Below are positions 27,520-39,348 of a DNA stretch of 64,000 nucleotides, piece by piece (positions within the stretch are counted from its first letter, which is position 1; each line of letters starts with the position of its first letter). Position numbers and translations under genes: made by a program. The DNA is from Streptococcus castoreus DSM 17536. Its GTDB lineage: Bacteria; Bacillota; Bacilli; Lactobacillales; Streptococcaceae. Below the pieces are notes generated by a model that worked only from the letters and a program-made list of their open reading frames with translations, made no database searches and was not told the DNA's origin. The DNA lies in the NCBI RefSeq assembly GCF_000425025.1, contig NZ_AUKZ01000004.1, positions 62,001 through 126,000 of the forward strand, written 5' to 3'.

Positions 27520-30500
27520 CAGAATGGTTTCTCCTTTCTCATTAGGGCTAAAAAGGTTTCTCTCTTTTTGGGAGCAGGTAAACTCAGTAAACGCCTTGCC
27601 TGACCTAAATCAAGGTCTGCTTCAAAACGCGTAATAGCTTTTAATTGATCTCCCTGAACAGATTTCCCATCACTGGTATAAGGGTTAATAAGAAAATGCC
27701 CCTTTTTAATATGCTCTGCCGCTTCCAAATAGAGTTGCTCATTATATGCCAATAGGGTTTTTATATCCTCTGTAGAATAAAGGGCATTTTTCGTTTGGTA
27801 AGCACCATTTGACAGGTGTTCCTTTTCACTTTCTAAAAAGATTCCTTTATAGGTTAACTCTTTATAAATCCTTTCAACTAATTTACTATCAACTGCTTTA
27901 AACGTTGACAACTCCAATTTAGGGTCTTGCAAATGCAGGTACATCGCACCAAACAAATGACTCAAATCTTCTTGAGCAAATTTACTCTGTAAAGCTGCCA
28001 GATAAGTAACTAGCTGAGGGCTTAAACCATTGTAAAACTTACCAATATCAAACTGATTGGCACTCGATTTATAATCAACAATACCCAAACTGCCGTTGTT
28101 TAACTGATCAACACGGTCAATAATCCCATTTACTGTCACTTGATCAGTTAAATGCAATTCAAATGTTTCTTCTTGGCTCACGACAGTTAGTCCTTGGTTC
28201 AGTCGAAGAATACTAGCTGTTGACTTAGCAATGTCCTCTAATAATTCCAAACTGTATTTCCCTTCAGCATTGTCTTGATAAACTTGCTGGAAATACTTTT
28301 CATGATTGGTTTTTTCAATTGCTTCGGCTAGCTTGTGGTCAAAAGAGTCTTCGGTCTGATTTTTCATCACCCGCTCAAAAACCCGATGTAAATATTGCCC
28401 ATGAATACGAGCGTCTGGGTGAATTGATTCGGCTTCTCGTAAACCTAAAACATACTGTAAAAAAAACTTGTACTGATTATTGTAAAAAACGGTTAAAGCA
28501 GATGATGATAATCTTATGGGACAATCACTTGGGAAATAAACGTCAATGACTTGTGGTGCCAAAGGCTTGGTTTGCAAATGATTACCCATATTTGGAAACG
28601 TCAGCTGCTTATCTTTTAATCGCCGCCTTAGATAACGTAGAGCAACTGTCCAAAATGTTCGATCCTGATCAGTCATTTCGGCATTAATCTCTTGACGATT
28701 AATGTCAATCAAGCGGGATAAAAGTGATTTGTAATGACCAACGTCACTGGCAGAATAAGAGAGGTGATTTTTCCCTTTATCAACCATTGGAATACCAAAT
28801 GCCATTAATTCCTTAATATAAGGAGACAAGTCATCTGATACCTCATTTAAGAGACTTGGTTGACTCAGAACTAATTCTTTAGTCGCTGCATTAAAAAGAG
28901 AGAGGGCTGTTTGATGGCTTTTCTTACTATTTTCAGCACTTACCATCTCAAAATACTGATAATTTGCGGTGCTTTCATTGATTTTAGCCCGTTCTTGGTC
29001 TGAAATCAGGCTGGTATTTTTCACCTGTTTAGGAAAATGAGACCGAGTCAAACCAATAGCATAAACAAAAGGTTTAGAATGGGGCTGCACTAGATCATAA
29101 GATTTAACAGATACCACATCTAAAGTAGCTGGAACAATCCGATAATGAGCCGTTTGCATTCCCATTTTAAGCAGAGCCAAACAATCTGCTAAGTTTAGTT
29201 TTTCCTGTCCAAAAATCTGGTAGAAAGAGTCTAAAATACCCGTAAAGGTTTTCCAAACTTCCTCATTTTTTTCAATTTCTAATGGGCTTTGTCCAAGTGC
29301 CCGCATATTGTCAGACAGTTGGATCGCCTTAAAAAACATGATTAATTTGTCTAAAAGGGATGCACCTAACTGTTTTTGGCTCTTAAACAGTTTCTGTAAA
29401 GGTTTATATACCGCTTGTCTCATATCATTTAGCCAATGAAGGGAATAATGGCGTGAGGAATTAATCGTAAAAATTCTTGAAAATTTTGTAAGTCCTTTAA
29501 TGTCTGCAAACTGAAGGTATTCTTCAAATTGGTCCACATCACTATCATCAAAAGAGCCAAAAAGACCTGATTTTAAAAGATTTAAGATGTCCTCACGACG
29601 CCAGTTGTAACGGTAGCTTCGCTCAAGAGAGTCAATAAATTGAACTAGCGGATGGGCTATCATAGGCTCTGCTTTTCCAAGGTAATAAGGAATATCAAAT
29701 TTATCAAAAATCGGTCCAATTTGTAAATGATAGGCCTCCACGTCGCCTAAAAGCACTAATATATCCTTATAACGATAACCTTCATATAATTTTTCGCGAA
29801 TAGCCTTGGCAACATGCTCAATTTCTTCTTTTTGCTGATGACTTTGCCAAATGTTTAGCCGACTATAATCCTCATCTTGCAGCCGCCAATCCAACTGTGA
29901 AAAGTCATGATTGGCTTCAAAGAGTTGTGTCACTCTTGAAAAAGTTGGTTCAAAAGTCTGTTCAGACATGACAAAAATCGGTTTCGTCTGATACATTTGT
30001 GCTAAATTTTGCAAAAACTGAATACTTGCTTCATAAATATTGCCTTTAATAAACGACTTTTTGTAAGCCTTCTGACTAATGTAACTGCCAATGATAATCT
30101 CTTGGCATTTATCATGTAACAAGGATAACAAAAAATCTTCTTCAGCTGAAAACCGAGAAAAACCATCAATAATAAGCACTGTTTTTGCGAGTTGATCATC
30201 TAAAGTGGCTGTCTCAACAGCCTTAGCAAATGACATTAACGGACTGTCCTGGTGATAATCCTGTTGAGCCATAATAGTCTCAGCAAGTCCCATAATCTTG
30301 ATAAGATCCTCTTGTTTTTCCGGCTTATCTAATCCTTCTAAGTCATAAACGCTTAAATGAGCCGTTTGTAATTCTTTATATAAATCAACTAGCTGTTTGA
30401 TAAAGGCATGATCATTTTGCAGACGACCGTAAACCTTTAAATCATCAGAATTGATCTGCATTAAGGCACGGTAAAAAATCATGGCTAAAGCGGTATCATC

Positions 30501-30743
30501 CAAGGTACGCTTATTATTAGGGATTGCAAGTGTAAAATACCTTGCCATTTGGGCAAAGCGCGTGACGGTTATTGAAAAAGACCCCTGCTCTGGCAATAAT
30601 GTCAAAACCTCTCTTTCCTTTTCAAAGGATAATGAGTTGGGGGCAATATAAAAAACACGATAGCCCTTATCAGCAGCCTGCTTTGCTTCTTTGACCAAAA
30701 TTTCAGTCATTGAATAGATGACATCTGTATAAATCAGTTTCAT
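27519..30743 (-). CDS. rexB: ATP-dependent nuclease subunit RexB (AddB-like)
   Basis: 1074-residue partner of RexA. The N-terminus lacks a Walker A (it reads [15 protein letters not shown]), so it is not an active helicase. The C-terminal third holds a PD-(D/E)XK nuclease with GIIDRVDQL and IVDYKSSA. The four-cysteine Fe-S cluster seen in Bacillus AddB is not apparent around the nuclease, in keeping with the RexB subtype. It is the first gene of the pair and overlaps rexA by one base. Its start has AAAGGAG 6 nt upstream. Confidence 0.95.
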   Translation of the reverse strand: MKLIYTDVIYSMTEILVKEAKQAADKGYRVFYIAPNSLSFEKEREVLTLLPEQGSFSITVTRFAQMARYFTLAIPNNKRTLDDTALAMIFYRALMQINSDDLKVYGRLQNDHAFIKQLVDLYKELQTAHLSVYDLEGLDKPEKQEDLIKIMGLAETIMAQQDYHQDSPLMSFAKAVETATLDDQLAKTVLIIDGFSRFSAEEDFLLSLLHDKCQEIIIGSYISQKAYKKSFIKGNIYEASIQFLQNLAQMYQTKPIFVMSEQTFEPTFSRVTQLFEANHDFSQLDWRLQDEDYSRLNIWQSHQQKEEIEHVAKAIREKLYEGYRYKDILVLLGDVEAYHLQIGPIFDKFDIPYYLGKAEPMIAHPLVQFIDSLERSYRYNWRREDILNLLKSGLFGSFDDSDVDQFEEYLQFADIKGLTKFSRIFTINSSRHYSLHWLNDMRQAVYKPLQKLFKSQKQLGASLLDKLIMFFKAIQLSDNMRALGQSPLEIEKNEEVWKTFTGILDSFYQIFGQEKLNLADCLALLKMGMQTAHYRIVPATLDVVSVKSYDLVQPHSKPFVYAIGLTRSHFPKQVKNTSLISDQERAKINESTANYQYFEMVSAENSKKSHQTALSLFNAATKELVLSQPSLLNEVSDDLSPYIKELMAFGIPMVDKGKNHLSYSASDVGHYKSLLSRLIDINRQEINAEMTDQDRTFWTVALRYLRRRLKDKQLTFPNMGNHLQTKPLAPQVIDVYFPSDCPIRLSSSALTVFYNNQYKFFLQYVLGLREAESIHPDARIHGQYLHRVFERVMKNQTEDSFDHKLAEAIEKTNHEKYFQQVYQDNAEGKYSLELLEDIAKSTASILRLNQGLTVVSQEETFELHLTDQVTVNGIIDRVDQLNNGSLGIVDYKSSANQFDIGKFYNGLSPQLVTYLAALQSKFAQEDLSHLFGAMYLHLQDPKLELSTFKAVDSKLVERIYKELTYKGIFLESEKEHLSNGAYQTKNALYSTEDIKTLLAYNEQLYLEAAEHIKKGHFLINPYTSDGKSVQGDQLKAITRFEADLDLGQARRLLSLPAPKKRETFLALMRKEKPF

Positions 30744-30780
30744 AGGACTCCTTTGCTTAGAGCTGATTCTTCTTTTTTAT

Positions 30781-30786
30781 ATTATA
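30781..30786 (-). promoter_or_regulatory. -10 box of rexBA
   Basis: TATAAT on the minus strand 38 nt before the rexB start; -35 weak. The surrounding 258-nt spacer otherwise holds the pheT terminator and nothing else I recognise. Confidence 0.55.
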
Positions 30787-30916
30787 GCAAATCCCTATCT
30801 CTTTTCCTATTTCTAATCATAAGGAACAAGAAATAGCCATTTTAAGCGATAAAAAGGATTTTAACTCGACACAAGAGATTGAATGACAGTTCATTTGACA
30901 ACTCCTCAAGTTGAAC

Positions 30917-30948
30917 AAAAAGAAAGAGAAAACCGATGTGGTTTTCTC
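30917..30948 (-). terminator. Terminator of pheT
   Basis: GAGAAAACC pairs with GGTTTTCTC across ACATC, followed by TTTCTTTTTG on the minus strand, 54 nt after the pheT stop. Confidence 0.88.
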
Positions 30949-31001
30949 CAAAGCCGAACATTTTGCTATCCACTACCATTCATAGCAAATGTTTCTTTTT
31001 C

Positions 31002-33407
31002 TTATCTCACTTCTGCGTCAACTTGTTCTTTCAAAGCTTTTGTTATTTTTTCCATGTATTTTGTCACTTCTTCGTCCGTTAAATTGTCATTAGGATTTTG
31101 GAACGTTAGGCTATAAGCCATGGATTTTTGATCTGGTTGAATCGTTGCACCCGTATAAATGTCAAAAAGTTTAATGTTTGTCAACGATTTCACACCAACT
31201 GATTCAACAGCGGAAACAATAGCTTGATGGCTTATTTCAAGATCAACTAACAAGGCAATATCACGTGTCATGGCAGGGAATTTAGTGATTTCCATAAAAG
31301 TTTGACTGACAGGTAAGGCAGCTTCTAACATAGTCATATCCAACTCAGCCACATAGGTCTCTGGGATATGATAATCTTTAGCCGTCCTTGGATGTACTTG
31401 CCCGACAAAACCAATAACCTTTTCATCCAAGATAAGAAGTGCTGTACGACCCGGATGCATACTTGCTAATTCTTTCGTTGGCACATACTGAACATTCACA
31501 CCAAGGTTGTCAAAAAGAACATCTAAGATTCCTTTAGCATGGTAAAAATCAACTGTCTGTGCTTGGGTTTGAAAATCTTTTTGGCTCACTAAACCAGAAA
31601 TAGCCAAGGCAAAGTGATCCTTTTCAGTTGGAAGAATGACTTTGGGATTGCTTTCTTGTTCAAAGACTTTTCCAATTTCGTAAAGTGCTAAATTGGTTTG
31701 CTTACGAGCGATATTATAAGCAATTGTGTCAAGCATACCTGAAATCATATTTTGACGAAGCACTGAGCGCTCAACTGTCATTGGCCACATGAGTTCTGTA
31801 AGATTGCTTGGGTTAACAGCAAACTCAAGAGCCTTTTCTGGTGTCGTTAACGCATAGGAAATTATCTCCGTTAAGCCCAATCCTTCAGCAAGACCACGTA
31901 CTCTACGACGAAGGGCTTGAGTTGGGGTCAATTCTGCAGCCGTACCACCCGCTTTTGGTAGAGTCGTTGGTAACTTATCGTAACCATAAATACGAGCAAT
32001 TTCTTCAACCAGGTCAGCTTGAATCGTAATGTCCCAACGCCGACGAGGAATGGCTACTGTAAAGGAAGCTGCATTTCCTGTTACTTCAAAGCCAAGTTTA
32101 TCAAAAATAGTGATAATATCTGCAAAAGTTAAGTCTGTTCCTAAACGCACATTAACATAATCAAGACTAGTCGCCACCTCAACAGGCTCTGTTGGAAGTT
32201 GACCAGCTTGTACACGACCAGACAAGACTTGCCCACCTGCCAACTCTTGTAGCATCGCTGCTGCAAAATCTAAAGCTTCTAAAACAGTTGCATAGTTAAC
32301 CCCTTTTTCAAAACGTGAAGACGATTCTGAACGAAGGTTAAGACGTCCACTAGTCTTACGAATAGACTTGCCATCAAAGACAGCTGCCTCAAGAACAACA
32401 TTTTTTGAAGATGCATCAATTTCAGTCGACTGTCCTCCCATCACACCAGCTAAAGCAACAGGCTTATCTGCCACCGTTATCACAAGGTCCTCAACAGTCA
32501 ACTCACGTTCTTCCCCATCAAGTGTGATAAGCTTTTCTCCTTGACGAGCAGCACGTGCAAGGATATGATGGTTTTCAAATTTGTCATAATCAAATGCATG
32601 CATCGGTTGACCAAAATATAATAGCACATAATTAGTCACATCAACCACATTATTAATAGGGCGAATACCAGCATTCATCAAAAGGTTCTGCAACCATTGA
32701 GGACTTGGTTTAACCGTCACATTTTCAACCACACGACTAGCATAAGCCAAGACTTTATCTGATACAATTGCCACATCAATAACTTCTGAAGTCGCCTTAT
32801 CAGATTCTAGCAACATTTTTTCAGGGAATGTCACTGACTTGCCATAAATAGCCGCTACTTCATGAGCCACACCACGCATGGAAAGTGCATCGGCACGATT
32901 TGGTGTAATAGACAATTCAATAATGTCATCATCTAGGTCAAGGTATTTAAAAATCGCATCACCTGGCACAGCCTCCTCTGGCAAGATTTGAATCCCATCT
33001 GAAAATTCTTTTGGAATAATAGCATCTGGCAACCCCAATTCTTGCAAGGAACAAATCATCCCAAGCGATTCCATACCACGAATCTTTCCTTTTTTGATTT
33101 TATAATTATCGGCAATGCGGGCACCCGGTACTGCCACGATAACTTTAATACCAGCTGTCACATTTGGGGCACCACAAACAATCTGACGAAGTTGCTCATC
33201 ACCCGTATCCACTTGACACAGATGCAAATGTGTTTCTGGCACATCTTCACAAGAAACCACGTGACCTACAACTAATTTTGACAACCCAGTAGCAGGTGTC
33301 ACCACACTTTCTACTTCGATACCTGTTGTCGACATTTTCTCAGCTAATTCAGCCGGTGTCACATTGATATCTACTAATTCTTTTAACCATTTATAAGATA
33401 CTAACAT
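31002..33407 (-). CDS. pheT: Phenylalanyl-tRNA synthetase beta subunit
   Basis: 801 residues, beta chain of the (alpha-beta)2 enzyme. N-terminal EMAP/tRNA-binding domain ([24 protein letters not shown]), B3/B4 editing region ([21 protein letters not shown]), B5 domain, catalytic-like core and a C-terminal anticodon-binding FDX-ACB domain ([12 protein letters not shown]). The frame is open from a TTG at 33422, but ATG at 33407 begins the conserved [14 protein letters not shown]. Neither start has a strong ribosome site. It lies 320 nt behind pheS and should depend on the same T-box transcript. Confidence 0.97.
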   Translation of the reverse strand: MLVSYKWLKELVDINVTPAELAEKMSTTGIEVESVVTPATGLSKLVVGHVVSCEDVPETHLHLCQVDTGDEQLRQIVCGAPNVTAGIKVIVAVPGARIADNYKIKKGKIRGMESLGMICSLQELGLPDAIIPKEFSDGIQILPEEAVPGDAIFKYLDLDDDIIELSITPNRADALSMRGVAHEVAAIYGKSVTFPEKMLLESDKATSEVIDVAIVSDKVLAYASRVVENVTVKPSPQWLQNLLMNAGIRPINNVVDVTNYVLLYFGQPMHAFDYDKFENHHILARAARQGEKLITLDGEERELTVEDLVITVADKPVALAGVMGGQSTEIDASSKNVVLEAAVFDGKSIRKTSGRLNLRSESSSRFEKGVNYATVLEALDFAAAMLQELAGGQVLSGRVQAGQLPTEPVEVATSLDYVNVRLGTDLTFADIITIFDKLGFEVTGNAASFTVAIPRRRWDITIQADLVEEIARIYGYDKLPTTLPKAGGTAAELTPTQALRRRVRGLAEGLGLTEIISYALTTPEKALEFAVNPSNLTELMWPMTVERSVLRQNMISGMLDTIAYNIARKQTNLALYEIGKVFEQESNPKVILPTEKDHFALAISGLVSQKDFQTQAQTVDFYHAKGILDVLFDNLGVNVQYVPTKELASMHPGRTALLILDEKVIGFVGQVHPRTAKDYHIPETYVAELDMTMLEAALPVSQTFMEITKFPAMTRDIALLVDLEISHQAIVSAVESVGVKSLTNIKLFDIYTGATIQPDQKSMAYSLTFQNPNDNLTDEEVTKYMEKITKALKEQVDAEVR

Positions 33408-33727
33408 AATCTTAGAGACCAAACCTCAAACTTCGTAGAAAAACTATGACATTTAGACTAGTCTTGGTTTGGTTCAATTCCTTTCCTATTTTTTTAATCG
33501 TAAACAAAAAATAACAGCCTATCTCCTCCATTAAGAGAGACTTTCTTTCCATACGATAATTGCTCTTTAAAAAACCAACATTTTCGTCATCAGCCAACCC
33601 ATCATCTTCGGCAAGATGCTTGCTCAGAAAGCTTCTCAAAGCCAACTCTGTGACCTTTCGATTGTATGTCCATACCTGATTAAGCTGATGGAAAAATTTT
33701 TTAAGCTACCGATAACTGAGTTGCGCC
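33408..33727 (-). other. pheS-pheT spacer with an unassigned open frame
   Basis: 320 nt between pheS and pheT, unusually long for an operon that is often nearly contiguous. A minus-strand frame of about 95 codons (from a stop near 33706 to 33412) has no good start or ribosome site. The part from a TTG at 33642 (77 codons; LAEDDGLADDENVGFLKSNY) could be mistaken for a gene. In some streptococci an acetyltransferase gene stands between pheS and pheT; I see no GNAT motif here. No terminator hairpin was found, so read-through to pheT is expected. Confidence 0.4.
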
Positions 33728-34771
33728 TTATTTAAATTGTTCAGAGAAACGGCAATCTCCTTGATAGAAACCACGAATATCATTGATACCATAACGTAAC
33801 ATGGCAATACGTTCTTGACCTAGACCAAAAGCGAAGCCTGAATAAATGTCAGAATCAACACCCGACATTTCTAAAACCCGTGGATGCACCATACCAGCAC
33901 CAAGAATTTCAATCCAGCCTGTTTTCTTGCAAACATTACAGCCCTTGCCACCACATTTGAAGCAAGAAACATCCACTTCAACGGACGGCTCTGTAAATGG
34001 GAAATAAGATGGACGTAAACGAATGCTACGATCTTCACCAAACATTTTCTTAATAATCATTTCAAGAGTTCCTTTAAGGTCACCCATAGAAATGTTTTCC
34101 CCCACAACCAGACCTTCGATTTGATGAAATTGATGAGAGTGAGTTGCGTCATCTGTATCCCGACGGAAAACACGCCCCGGAGAAATCATTTTGAGAGGTC
34201 CCTTTGAAAAATCATGTTGATCCAGTGTGCGGGCTTGCACAGGACTTGTATGCGTCCGAAGTAAAATATCATCTGTGATGTAAAAAGTATCTTGCATATC
34301 TCTAGCTGGATGGTCTTTTGGCAGATTCATCCGTTCAAAATTATAATAATCTTTTTCAACTTCAAACCCGTCAACAATCTGAAAGCCCATGCCCAAGAAA
34401 ATATCTTCAATTTCCTCACTCGTTTGAGTCAAAACATGACGGTGACCAAGTGCTATCTGACGACCTGGTAAAGTGACATCAATACTTTCAGCTTCAAGTT
34501 GTGCTTGAATTTTAGCAGCTTCCACGATCTTAGCTTGCTCTTCAAAGGCTTTTGTTAAAAGATCGCGCACCTCATTAACCTGTTTACCAACAACTGGACG
34601 CAACTCATTTGACAGGTCTTTTAACCCTTTCAACAACTCTGTTAAGGAACCTTTTTTCCCAAGAATAGCAACACGCAAGTCTTGTAATTCTTTGCCATGG
34701 TTGCCGTTTAATGTCTTTAAGGTCTCCTGAGTTTTTGTTTTTAATTCTTCTAACTGTGCTTGTAAATCCAT
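33728..34771 (-). CDS. pheS: Phenylalanyl-tRNA synthetase alpha subunit
   Basis: 347-residue class II synthetase subunit: N-terminal coiled-coil tRNA-binding arm (about 1-90), motif 2 region [24 protein letters not shown], and motif 3 [14 protein letters not shown]. An intervening Cys cluster [16 protein letters not shown] looks zinc-ribbon-like. An earlier in-frame ATG lies inside the T-box terminator; the ATG at 34771 has GAAAGGAA upstream and begins the conserved [10 protein letters not shown]. Expression is controlled by the upstream Phe T-box. Confidence 0.97.
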   Translation of the reverse strand: MDLQAQLEELKTKTQETLKTLNGNHGKELQDLRVAILGKKGSLTELLKGLKDLSNELRPVVGKQVNEVRDLLTKAFEEQAKIVEAAKIQAQLEAESIDVTLPGRQIALGHRHVLTQTSEEIEDIFLGMGFQIVDGFEVEKDYYNFERMNLPKDHPARDMQDTFYITDDILLRTHTSPVQARTLDQHDFSKGPLKMISPGRVFRRDTDDATHSHQFHQIEGLVVGENISMGDLKGTLEMIIKKMFGEDRSIRLRPSYFPFTEPSVEVDVSCFKCGGKGCNVCKKTGWIEILGAGMVHPRVLEMSGVDSDIYSGFAFGLGQERIAMLRYGINDIRGFYQGDCRFSEQFK

Positions 34772-34795
34772 TAGTTTCCTTTCTTTATTAGCAAT

Positions 34796-34998
34796 AAAAA
34801 AAGCGCACCACCACTCCACCTTATGAGCGGAGCGTTGACACGCGGTACCATCCGTTTTTATCTGATTGTATCAGACCTTAATTAGCAGCCTTTCCCTGAG
34901 TGAATTCCTAATACTTTCATTCAGAAGGCTTCCAGTCAAGGCCTCCAGTCCCTATTAACTTCCATATTAGTACTGGTCTCACAGACTCTTATTCAATT
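34796..34998 (-). promoter_or_regulatory. T-box riboswitch (tRNA-Phe) controlling pheS-pheT
   Basis: The minus-strand leader contains the T-box core GGTACCGCG (34841-34849) and, upstream, a specifier-loop candidate GGAATTCAC with UUC (Phe). The terminator pairs GCGTGTCAACGCTCC (34829-34843) with GGAGTGGTGGTGCGC (34803-34817) with one mismatch and several G-U pairs, followed by seven T. Uncharged tRNA-Phe would bind the specifier and T-box and favour the antiterminator. Known of the family: T-boxes regulate aminoacyl-tRNA synthetase genes in Firmicutes. Confidence 0.93.
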
Positions 34999-35004
34999 AG
35001 CTTT

Positions 35005-35033
35005 ATTCTATCAAAAAAAACTCTTAGTGACAA
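35005..35033 (-). promoter_or_regulatory. Promoter of pheS leader
   Basis: TTGTCA (35028-35033), 17-bp spacer, TAGAAT (35005-35010). Predicted start near 34998, immediately 5' of the T-box leader stem. Confidence 0.85.
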
Positions 35034-35092
35034 TGCTAAATCATTGACTTTTTAGAATGAATAGGCATTAAATTGATAATCAGCCACTAGCC

Positions 35093-35185
35093 TTATTTGA
35101 AGATTGAAACAACACGAGTCAATTTTAAATGACCACAGCGAGCCTCAATACCACCATCTGGCAAATCGCTTGTAGAAACGATTCC
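35093..35185 (-). pseudogene. Possible 3' fossil of a lost gene downstream of epuA
   Basis: In the 270-nt gap between epuA and the pheS promoter, one minus-strand frame reads 30 residues without interruption (GIVSTSDLPDGGIEARCGHL then KLTRVVSIFK) and ends in TAA. It is preceded directly by TAA, and has no start codon or ribosome site. The composition looks protein-like compared with the AT-rich surroundings, suggesting the C-terminal end of a deleted gene. I do not recognise the family. An AATACTAA/TTAGTATT stem-loop (35215-35253) nearby may end the murA-epuA transcript. Confidence 0.3.
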
Positions 35186-35308
35186 TTACAATCAAATCAC
35201 TAAAATCCAAAATCAATACTAATAACTTAAAAGTCTTTACCTATTTTAGTATTAACAGACTCCCCCACTTATCCAATAACTTGATCTAAGCCCTAAAACA
35301 GACCAAAT

Positions 35309-35497
35309 CTACTGTCCAGTGAATTTATTAATGAGCTCTGTCCATTTATCGATGGACAAGATAGACAAAGCATTATCACCATCTCCCATAAAACGATAGC
35401 CAATCATTAAACCTATGGCTAAGAACAAACAAGCTAAGAAGGCGACAGCAAAAATAAGCGATAGCTGTCTCAAAACATATCTCAAACCACTTGTCAT
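35309..35497 (-). CDS. epuA: EpuA-type small membrane protein (RNA polymerase subunit beta family label)
   Basis: 62 residues with a basic N-terminus (LRYVLRQL), one hydrophobic helix (about residues 13-34) and a short outer tail ending KFTGQ. It matches the streptococcal EpuA family, often auto-labelled DNA-directed RNA polymerase subunit beta because of a DUF in that group. It starts 3 nt after the murA stop, so it is certainly co-translated. In S. pneumoniae epuA lies between murA and the nuclease gene endA; no endA follows here. Function unknown. Confidence 0.8.
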   Translation of the reverse strand: MTSGLRYVLRQLSLIFAVAFLACLFLAIGLMIGYRFMGDGDNALSILSIDKWTELINKFTGQ

Positions 35498-35500
35498 CAG

Positions 35501-36772
35501 CTAATCCTCACTAACACGACGAATCGTAGCACCTAGCTTAGCAAGCTTGTCGTGGAATTGATAATAGCCACGGTCTAAATGAGACAATTTATTAACTATT
35601 GTTGTCCCTTTAGCAACCATTCCTGTTAGAATAAGAGCAGCACTAGCACGAAGATCTGTTGACATGACAGGAGCACCTTGCAATTCCTTGCCTCCATGAA
35701 TCATGGCAGTATCACGAAGAATTTCAGATTGTAAACCCATCCGTCGCATCTCCTCTAAATGCTGGAAACGATTCTCAAAGACAGTTTCCACCATCGTTGA
35801 TTCTCCTTTAACCGTTGCCATGAGAGCAGTGAATTGTGCTTGCATGTCTGTTGGGAATCCCGGATGAGGTAAGGTCTTAACAGTTACTGGTTTTAAGTTT
35901 GCCGTATCAGCCTGCACACGAATACCGGTCCCTTCTTCAGTAACAGAAACGCCCATTTCGATTAATTTTGAGATTAGGGGACGATTATGTTCCCAAACAG
36001 CATCTTTGATTAACACATTTCCAGATGTCATCGCAGCTGCAACCATAAATGTTCCTGCCTCGATACGATCTTGCACCACATCATGCTCAACACCATGTAG
36101 ACTCGTCACACCGGTAACTGTTAGGGTTTCAGTACCAGCTCCACGAACTTTCGCCCCCATTTTATTTAATAACTGGGCTAAATCAACAATTTCAGGTTCA
36201 CGAGCAGCATTTTCAATAACAGTGACCCCGTCAGCTAACGTTGCAGCCATCAATAGATTTTGCGTAGCTCCAACTGACGGAAAATCCATGTAAATCGTAG
36301 CACCCTTTAAACGATCTGCCTGTGCTGTAATATCTCCACCTTGTTGTGTGATTTTAGCTCCCATGGCTTCTAAACCTTTTAAATGCAAATCAATCGGTCT
36401 ACTACCAATAGTACAACCACCTGGCATTGAAACTTTGGCATGTCCATTACGTGCTAAAATGGGTCCTAAAACAACGATAGAAGCACGCATCTGACTAACG
36501 TATTCATAAGGAGCTTCATCTAAAATATCACCAGAAGCGTCAACCGTAATAGCATTGGCTGATTCATCAAAGTCAACAGCGATATTCAAGCCACGTACAA
36601 CATTATTCATAGTGAAAACATCGGAAAGAATAGGAACATTTCTCAAAATTGTTTTTCCTTTTGAAGGTAAAATCGTCGCTGCTAGTAGAGGAAGAACAGC
36701 ATTTTTTGCTCCCTCGATAACAACTTCTCCTTCTAACCGTGTTTGACCACCTTCAATGATTATTTTATCCAC
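35501..36772 (-). CDS. murA: UDP-N-acetylglucosamine 1-carboxyvinyltransferase MurA
   Basis: First committed enzyme of peptidoglycan synthesis; transfers enolpyruvate to UDP-GlcNAc. 423 residues starting at GTG 36772, preceded by GGAGA; the frame continues 12 codons upstream to a TTG next to the promoter. Catalytic Cys120 lies in the loop GGCTIGSRP, the target of fosfomycin. Lys22 region EGAKNAVLP and the C-terminal RASAALILTGMVAKG are intact. Firmicutes usually carry two MurA copies; this one, next to the ATP synthase operon and epuA, is the murA1-type locus. Confidence 0.96.
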   Translation of the reverse strand: MDKIIIEGGQTRLEGEVVIEGAKNAVLPLLAATILPSKGKTILRNVPILSDVFTMNNVVRGLNIAVDFDESANAITVDASGDILDEAPYEYVSQMRASIVVLGPILARNGHAKVSMPGGCTIGSRPIDLHLKGLEAMGAKITQQGGDITAQADRLKGATIYMDFPSVGATQNLLMAATLADGVTVIENAAREPEIVDLAQLLNKMGAKVRGAGTETLTVTGVTSLHGVEHDVVQDRIEAGTFMVAAAMTSGNVLIKDAVWEHNRPLISKLIEMGVSVTEEGTGIRVQADTANLKPVTVKTLPHPGFPTDMQAQFTALMATVKGESTMVETVFENRFQHLEEMRRMGLQSEILRDTAMIHGGKELQGAPVMSTDLRASAALILTGMVAKGTTIVNKLSHLDRGYYQFHDKLAKLGATIRRVSED

Positions 36773-36808
36773 AATGTTCTCCATTTCATTTCTCATAATC
36801 GTAGTCAA

Positions 36809-36814
36809 ATTATA
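36809..36814 (-). promoter_or_regulatory. Extended -10 promoter of murA
   Basis: TATGGTATAAT on the minus strand, 37 nt before the GTG start; -35 weak. It lies in the 64-nt gap behind the DUF1146 gene, so murA-epuA can be transcribed separately from it. Confidence 0.65.
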
Positions 36815-36836
36815 CCATACTTGCGTTATTCAAGTC

Positions 36837-37073
36837 TTAACGAAACTCAAAAAAGAGGGACTGACTAATCTGAATCACTTCCAACATGAAATGACTAACC
36901 AAATAACCAAGGACAATAGCCAATAAAAAGATAAAAAGGCGCAGCTTGCCGACATTTTCTGGACGACTACGAATTAGTTTTGTCCAATCAAATAAGCTAA
37001 ATAATAATTGATAACTCAAGCCAATAAAAAATAAATGGCATAAAAAACTCATAAATTTTGTAATTGATTCCAT
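36837..37073 (-). CDS. DUF1146 membrane protein
   Basis: 78 residues with two hydrophobic helices (about 8-27 and 46-65) separated by a basic loop (LIRSRPENVGKLR). It matches the DUF1146 (YwzB-like) family of small membrane proteins, conserved between the ATP synthase operon and murA in Firmicutes. Function unknown. It lies between atpC and murA, with two hairpins separating it from atpC. Confidence 0.75.
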   Translation of the reverse strand: MESITKFMSFLCHLFFIGLSYQLLFSLFDWTKLIRSRPENVGKLRLFIFLLAIVLGYLVSHFMLEVIQISQSLFFEFR

Positions 37074-37196
37074 AGGCTTATTATAACATACCTCAGCAAG
37101 CAGTCCAAATAGATAACAAAAGCAACCAACAATTACTTCCTTTTACGAGCTCCCTTATAAAACATGCCTTTTATCGATCATTCAAAACAACTACAG

Positions 37197-37275
37197 CAAA
37201 AAGAGGGCTCCTACAAATCTAAATAGACGCAACGTCATCTCATTAGGTTTGTTTTGTTAGTTACCCTCTTATTAT
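37197..37275 (-). terminator. Second hairpin behind atpC
   Basis: AAGAGGGT near 37263-37271 pairs with the GCCCTCTTTTTG segment near 37197-37208 across a loop of about 55 nt that itself has little structure. The T run follows on the minus strand. Less convincing than the proximal terminator. Confidence 0.4.
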
Positions 37276-37284
37276 TTTAGCTAT

Positions 37285-37341
37285 AAAAAAGAGGGGGAAC
37301 GATCCAAAAAACTGTTTGACCAGATCTTGGTTCCCCTTCTC
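37285..37341 (-). terminator. Terminator of the ATP synthase operon
   Basis: On the minus strand GAGAAGGGGAACCAAGATC pairs with GATCGTTCCCCCTC (small internal loop) and is followed by TTTTTT. It begins about 18 nt after the atpC stop. Confidence 0.85.
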
Positions 37342-37358
37342 CTACTTTTTTAGTGGTC

Positions 37359-37775
37359 TTATTTTTTACCAACGTTGATCCGGTTCAAGGCACGACGTAA
37401 GGCAACCTTAGCGCGACGAACTTCATCAATATCATGAGTGGTTTCAGCCTGTGCAATTTCACGTTCTGCTCTTAGTTTGGCTCGTTCTGCCCGGCTGACA
37501 TCAATGTCACGGTCACGCTCTGCCGAATCGGCAACAATGGTAACCACATTATCTTTGATTTCAATAATACCACCATTGATAGCAATCCAGTCCACTTTCT
37601 CATCCTCACCGACACGGCGAATTTTCATTTCATGAACTTGTAGAGGCGCAATCAGATTAATGTGATTTGGTAGAATCCCCATTTCTCCATCTGGGGTTGT
37701 TACTGAAATAAACTTGGCATGGTGATCATATTTGATTCCATCTGGGGTTACCACTTGAACAGTCATTTGTGTCAT
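37359..37775 (-). CDS. atpC: ATP synthase epsilon subunit
   Basis: 138 residues: N-terminal beta-sandwich ([32 protein letters not shown]) and C-terminal helical hairpin ([16 protein letters not shown]) that can inhibit ATP hydrolysis. Last gene of the operon, 12 nt after atpD. Complete and of normal length. Confidence 0.97.
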   Translation of the reverse strand: MTQMTVQVVTPDGIKYDHHAKFISVTTPDGEMGILPNHINLIAPLQVHEMKIRRVGEDEKVDWIAINGGIIEIKDNVVTIVADSAERDRDIDVSRAERAKLRAEREIAQAETTHDIDEVRRAKVALRRALNRINVGKK

Positions 37776-37787
37776 GGCATCACCTCA

Positions 37788-39194
<1,407 letters not shown>

Positions 39195-39348
39195 TTATTT
39201 CTCCTTATATTCGATAGGCGGGGTTTATTAAATTAACTAATCAGTTAGCTAACTTTGAGACATTTGACTGCCATCACACGATAAATCCCACAGGTCATTT
39301 TATCCTGATTGATAAAATTGAGAATTGACAATATTTCAAAATAAAATC

